In this document: one piece after another, positions 31,953 through 33,890 of the stretch
Layout: every line of letters begins with the position of its first letter
How positions within the stretch are numbered: position 1 is the stretch's first letter
Source: Candidatus Woesearchaeota archaeon
GTDB lineage: Archaea; Nanobdellota; Nanobdellia; Woesearchaeales; GW2011-AR9
NCBI GenBank assembly: GCA_018303445.1
Contig: JAGVYE010000048.1
Coordinates: forward strand, 1 to 33,890
Length of the DNA: 33,890 nt
Direction of reading: 5' to 3'
The notes under the pieces: model-generated
Seen by the model: the letters and a program-made list of their open reading frames with translations, nothing else
What the model was told of the DNA's origin: nothing
The model's database searches: none
Position numbers and translations under genes: made by a program

Positions 31953-32844
31953 TCATTTTTCATGTTCAGCTAAATATTTTTCTGCTTCCATGGCCGCCTG
32001 GCATCCTGTCCCTGCAGCCGTTATAGCCTGCCGGTATCGTATATCTTGAACATCCCCGGCGGCAAACACTCCCGGCAGATTGGTATGCATGAACCGGTCA
32101 GCTTGCAAATAACCTTTTTCATCCAAATTTAATTTTCCAACGAATACCTTAGTGTTAGGCACATGCCCGATCGCTAGAAAGACGCCATTGCAAGCTAAAG
32201 AACTCCTACTGCCAGCAGTGTTTTTTATCTTAATTCCAGTAACTTTTTTACTATCCCCAAGAATCTCTACAACTTCAGAATTCCAAACCACTTTTATTTT
32301 GGGATTAGTTAAAACTCTCTGCTGCATAATTTTAGAAGCCCGGAAAGAATCTTTTCGATGTATGATCGTTATTTTGGAAGCAAATTTAGTTAGAAACAAT
32401 GATTCCTCCTACTTCTTTGCCTTTATAAAACGCTCCATCACAGGTGGCGCAGGCGCTTACTCCCCGTCCTTGATATTTCTTTTCTGAAGGCAACCCTAAC
32501 CATCTTGCCGAAGCGCCAGTAGCAATGATTACAGATTTAGTTTGCAGGTTTTTCCCTGAAGCCAGTTTCAATTCATAACCATCATTAATTGGATTAAATT
32601 CTGAAACTAAATCAATCTCCAATTTAGCGCCAAATCTCTCGGCTTGTTTCTTGCACAATTGAACTAATTCCGTACCTTTAATTCCTTCCGGAAAGCCGGG
32701 AAAATTTTCTACTTCCGTCGTTAAAGTTAATTGCCCGCCGTCTTCCGGCCCGGAAATAACCAGCGGATTCAAGTTGGCTCTAGCGGCGTAAATAGCCGCC
32801 GTGCAGCCAGCGATGCCGGTTCCAAGGATGATAAGGTTATCCAT
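31953..32844 (-). pseudogene. trxB: Thioredoxin reductase, broken by an internal deletion and frameshift
   Basis: The N-terminal part reads from the ATG at 32844: FAD motif GTGIAG (8-13), ENFPGFPEG, IIATGA and the redox pair CATC (132-135). After KGKEV the frame runs into a stop near 32383. The second part resumes in another frame from about 32399 with LFLTKFASKITIIHRKDSFRA and ends with GVFAAGDVQD, the second FAD motif. Between them the NADPH-binding GGGxxA segment is largely missing: 10 nt remain where about 39 are expected. As given, no functional reductase can be made. Either a true pseudogene or a sequence error. The gene is 5 bp downstream of the small membrane protein gene. Confidence 0.85.
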
Positions 32845-32849
32845 GATCT

Positions 32850-33218
32850 TTATTTTCTTTGATAACCAATTCCGGCTCCTACGGAAATTATAGTTGGGAC
32901 AAATCCTGCCAGCGCCAGTAAAATACCCCACGCCTCATTGAAATTATGGGTTTCATATTCCCCTAATTTTCTTTTGACTTCTGGCACCTGCTCTAATTCA
33001 CCGACGCGTCTTGTCGCAAAATCATAAATAACCTTCATAGAAGGCGAGGGGCCATTTCTTCTGGCTCGATAAGCTATATTACGCAAATCTAAAACTTCTT
33101 CGACGCGTTCATCGGATCTTAACTCATCCTTTTGATCCAACTGATAACCCGTTACTCCAACTCCGCCAATTACCCCAGCTAAACCAGCTCCTAACAATGC
33201 TTTTCTTAAATTATTCAT
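32850..33218 (-). CDS. Small membrane protein with two hydrophobic ends (paralogue A)
   Basis: A 122-aa protein. A glycine-rich hydrophobic segment (about 7-26) starts it, a charged middle of about 65 residues with DERVEEVLDLRNIA follows, and a second hydrophobic segment (95-118, WGILLALAGFVPTI) ends in GYQRK. The probable topology is two membrane helices with the charged part on one side. A GGGGG ribosome-binding site lies 8 bp before the ATG. No known family recognised. A close paralogue, broken, lies upstream (33309-33673). trxB follows 5 bp later. Confidence 0.7.
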   Translation of the reverse strand: MNNLRKALLGAGLAGVIGGVGVTGYQLDQKDELRSDERVEEVLDLRNIAYRARRNGPSPSMKVIYDFATRRVGELEQVPEVKRKLGEYETHNFNEAWGILLALAGFVPTIISVGAGIGYQRK

Positions 33219-33263
33219 GTTAATAACCCCCTTTGGTCTTTTTTAACTCCGTATTTATTCTTT

Positions 33264-33273
33264 TTATTTATAG
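33264..33273 (-). promoter_or_regulatory. TATA box of small membrane protein A
   Basis: On the minus strand CTATAAATAA lies about 50 bp before the start, leaving a leader of roughly 24 nt with the ribosome-binding site. Unlike most genes here this transcript has a leader. Confidence 0.45.
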
Positions 33274-33308
33274 CTTGTTCTAAAGTATTTACTAATCCAA
33301 TGATAAGG

Positions 33309-33673
33309 TTATTCATTTTCTTTACTTTGATAACCTGTTCCGGCAGCGTATGAAATTCCAGCTGAGGCTAATCCAGCCACCATCAGCAAAATACCGCACC
33401 CACCTAGAGCTTTCAAAATACCGCACCCACCTAGAGCTTTGTTTGTTCTAATTCTTTGGCCTGTATTGTTGTAAAATCATACACCATATCCACAGAAAGC
33501 GAGGGATCCTTTTCTCCAGCATGATTGGCTATATCACGCAAATCTAAGACCTCTCTCACACGTTCATCAGATTTTAATACGTTCATCAAGTTCCCTTGAT
33601 AACCCATTACCCCCATTCCACCGATAATTCCAGCTAAACCTAAAGATAACATTACTTTTCTTATATTATTCAT
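33309..33673 (-). pseudogene. Small membrane protein paralogue B, broken
   Basis: From the ATG at 33673 (GGAGG ribosome-binding site 8 bp upstream) it reads MNNIRKVMLS, a glycine-rich membrane segment and DERVREVLDLRDIANHA, clearly related to paralogue A. The frame stops at TAG after ELEQTKL (33431). In another frame the expected second hydrophobic segment continues as ALGGCGILLMVAGLASAG to GYQSKENE and a stop at 33309. Compared with A, about 20 codons are missing at the break, and a 27-bp tandem duplication sits there. Probably a pseudogene, or a sequence error. Confidence 0.75.
33387..33440. repeat. 27-bp perfect tandem duplication
   Basis: Two identical 27-bp copies (33387-33413 and 33414-33440) adjoin each other at the break of small membrane protein B. 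In the alternative frame each copy encodes KALGGCGIL. Confidence 0.95.
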
Positions 33674-33717
33674 GTTAATAACCTCCAATAAGTATCTAAA
33701 AGTCCAAATCTGCAGGG

Positions 33718-33727
33718 ATTATAAAAA
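33718..33727 (-). promoter_or_regulatory. TATA box of small membrane protein B
   Basis: On the minus strand TTTTTATAAT lies about 50 bp before the ATG at 33673, the same leadered layout as paralogue A. Confidence 0.5.
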
Positions 33728-33750
33728 CCTTATCTCTTGTTTAAAGAAAT

Positions 33751-33759
33751 CTTTAAAAA
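33751..33759 (+). promoter_or_regulatory. TATA box of the aminopeptidase gene
   Basis: CTTTAAAAA is centred about 28 bp before the ATG at 33783, a leaderless arrangement. Confidence 0.6.
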
Positions 33760-33782
33760 CATTCCTGATAACCACCTGAAGC

Positions 33783-33890
33783 ATGAAGCCCTTAAATGAA
33801 CATATTCTGCCGATAAATTACCAGATTCATTTTAATTTAACTGCTGAAGATCAGTTCTCCGGAAAAGAAACTATCTCGCTGGAAGCTGCA
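33783..33890 (+). CDS. M1-family aminopeptidase, N-terminal 36 residues (runs off the window)
   Basis: The reading begins MKPLNEHILPINYQIHFNL and continues with FSGKETISL. The pattern LPxxYxxxxxxxL...FxGxexIxl is the start of the N-terminal beta domain of M1 aminopeptidases (aminopeptidase N, tricorn-interacting factors F2/F3). The catalytic domain with HExxH lies beyond the window. The start is supported by the TATA box. Confidence 0.75.
   Translation, partial: MKPLNEHILPINYQIHFNLTAEDQFSGKETISLEAA

Overview
The window is AT-rich archaeal DNA. It encodes a histone fold protein, aIF5A with the hypusine loop, ribosomal protein L40e, a class-1 archaeal release factor and an AK6-type adenylate kinase. 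Many genes have a TATA box (often TTTATAAA, TTTATATA or TTTAAA) centred about 26-28 bp before the start codon, which implies leaderless transcripts. The compact genes, tiny intergenic gaps, MNT-HEPN modules and bacterial-type ThyA/DHFR/FolC/SHMT set resemble DPANN archaea of the Woesearchaeota/Pacearchaeota kind. That placement is inference.

Region 1 (1-5410): the edge of a divergent zinc-ribbon gene, an ABC-2 exporter (ATPase plus permease), AK6 kinase, aRF1, and a first MNT nucleotidyltransferase-HEPN pair.

Region 2 (5431-17485) is the most unusual part. Seven consecutive paralogues of about 470-520 aa each end in a PEP-utilising-enzyme mobile (swivelling phosphohistidine) domain with an intact catalytic His (TCHAA/TSHAA). 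Their N-terminal part is about 340-380 aa and mostly helical. None carries an ATP-grasp domain or a PEP/pyruvate TIM barrel. Genes 1-2 and genes 3-7 form two tight runs with ATGA overlaps or 1-bp gaps. A second MNT-HEPN pair and an opposite-strand histidine phosphatase lie between them. The third paralogue is broken by a perfect 61-bp inverted repeat.

Region 3 (17489-23331): a fused double hexapeptide acyltransferase, an alpha/beta hydrolase, a phosphotransacetylase, two HAD-fold proteins, and an eighth, divergent member of the mobile-domain family. All are on the same strand and closely packed.

Region 4 (23336-31260) is largely housekeeping: an unknown protein and a SprT-like metallopeptidase divergent from one palindromic TATA box, a single-domain asparaginase, histone, aIF5A, L40e, a site-2 protease, then FolC (opposite strand), ThyA, DHFR and SHMT, which together form a folate/dTMP cycle.

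Region 5 (31260-33890): a T-rich terminator, a hairpin element with possible target duplication, a DUF2905 membrane protein, an opposite-strand group holding a broken thioredoxin reductase and two paralogous small membrane proteins (one broken next to a 27-bp tandem duplication), and the start of an M1 aminopeptidase. No tRNA, rRNA, CRISPR array or insertion-sequence transposase was recognised. No gene-free stretch exceeds 300 bp.
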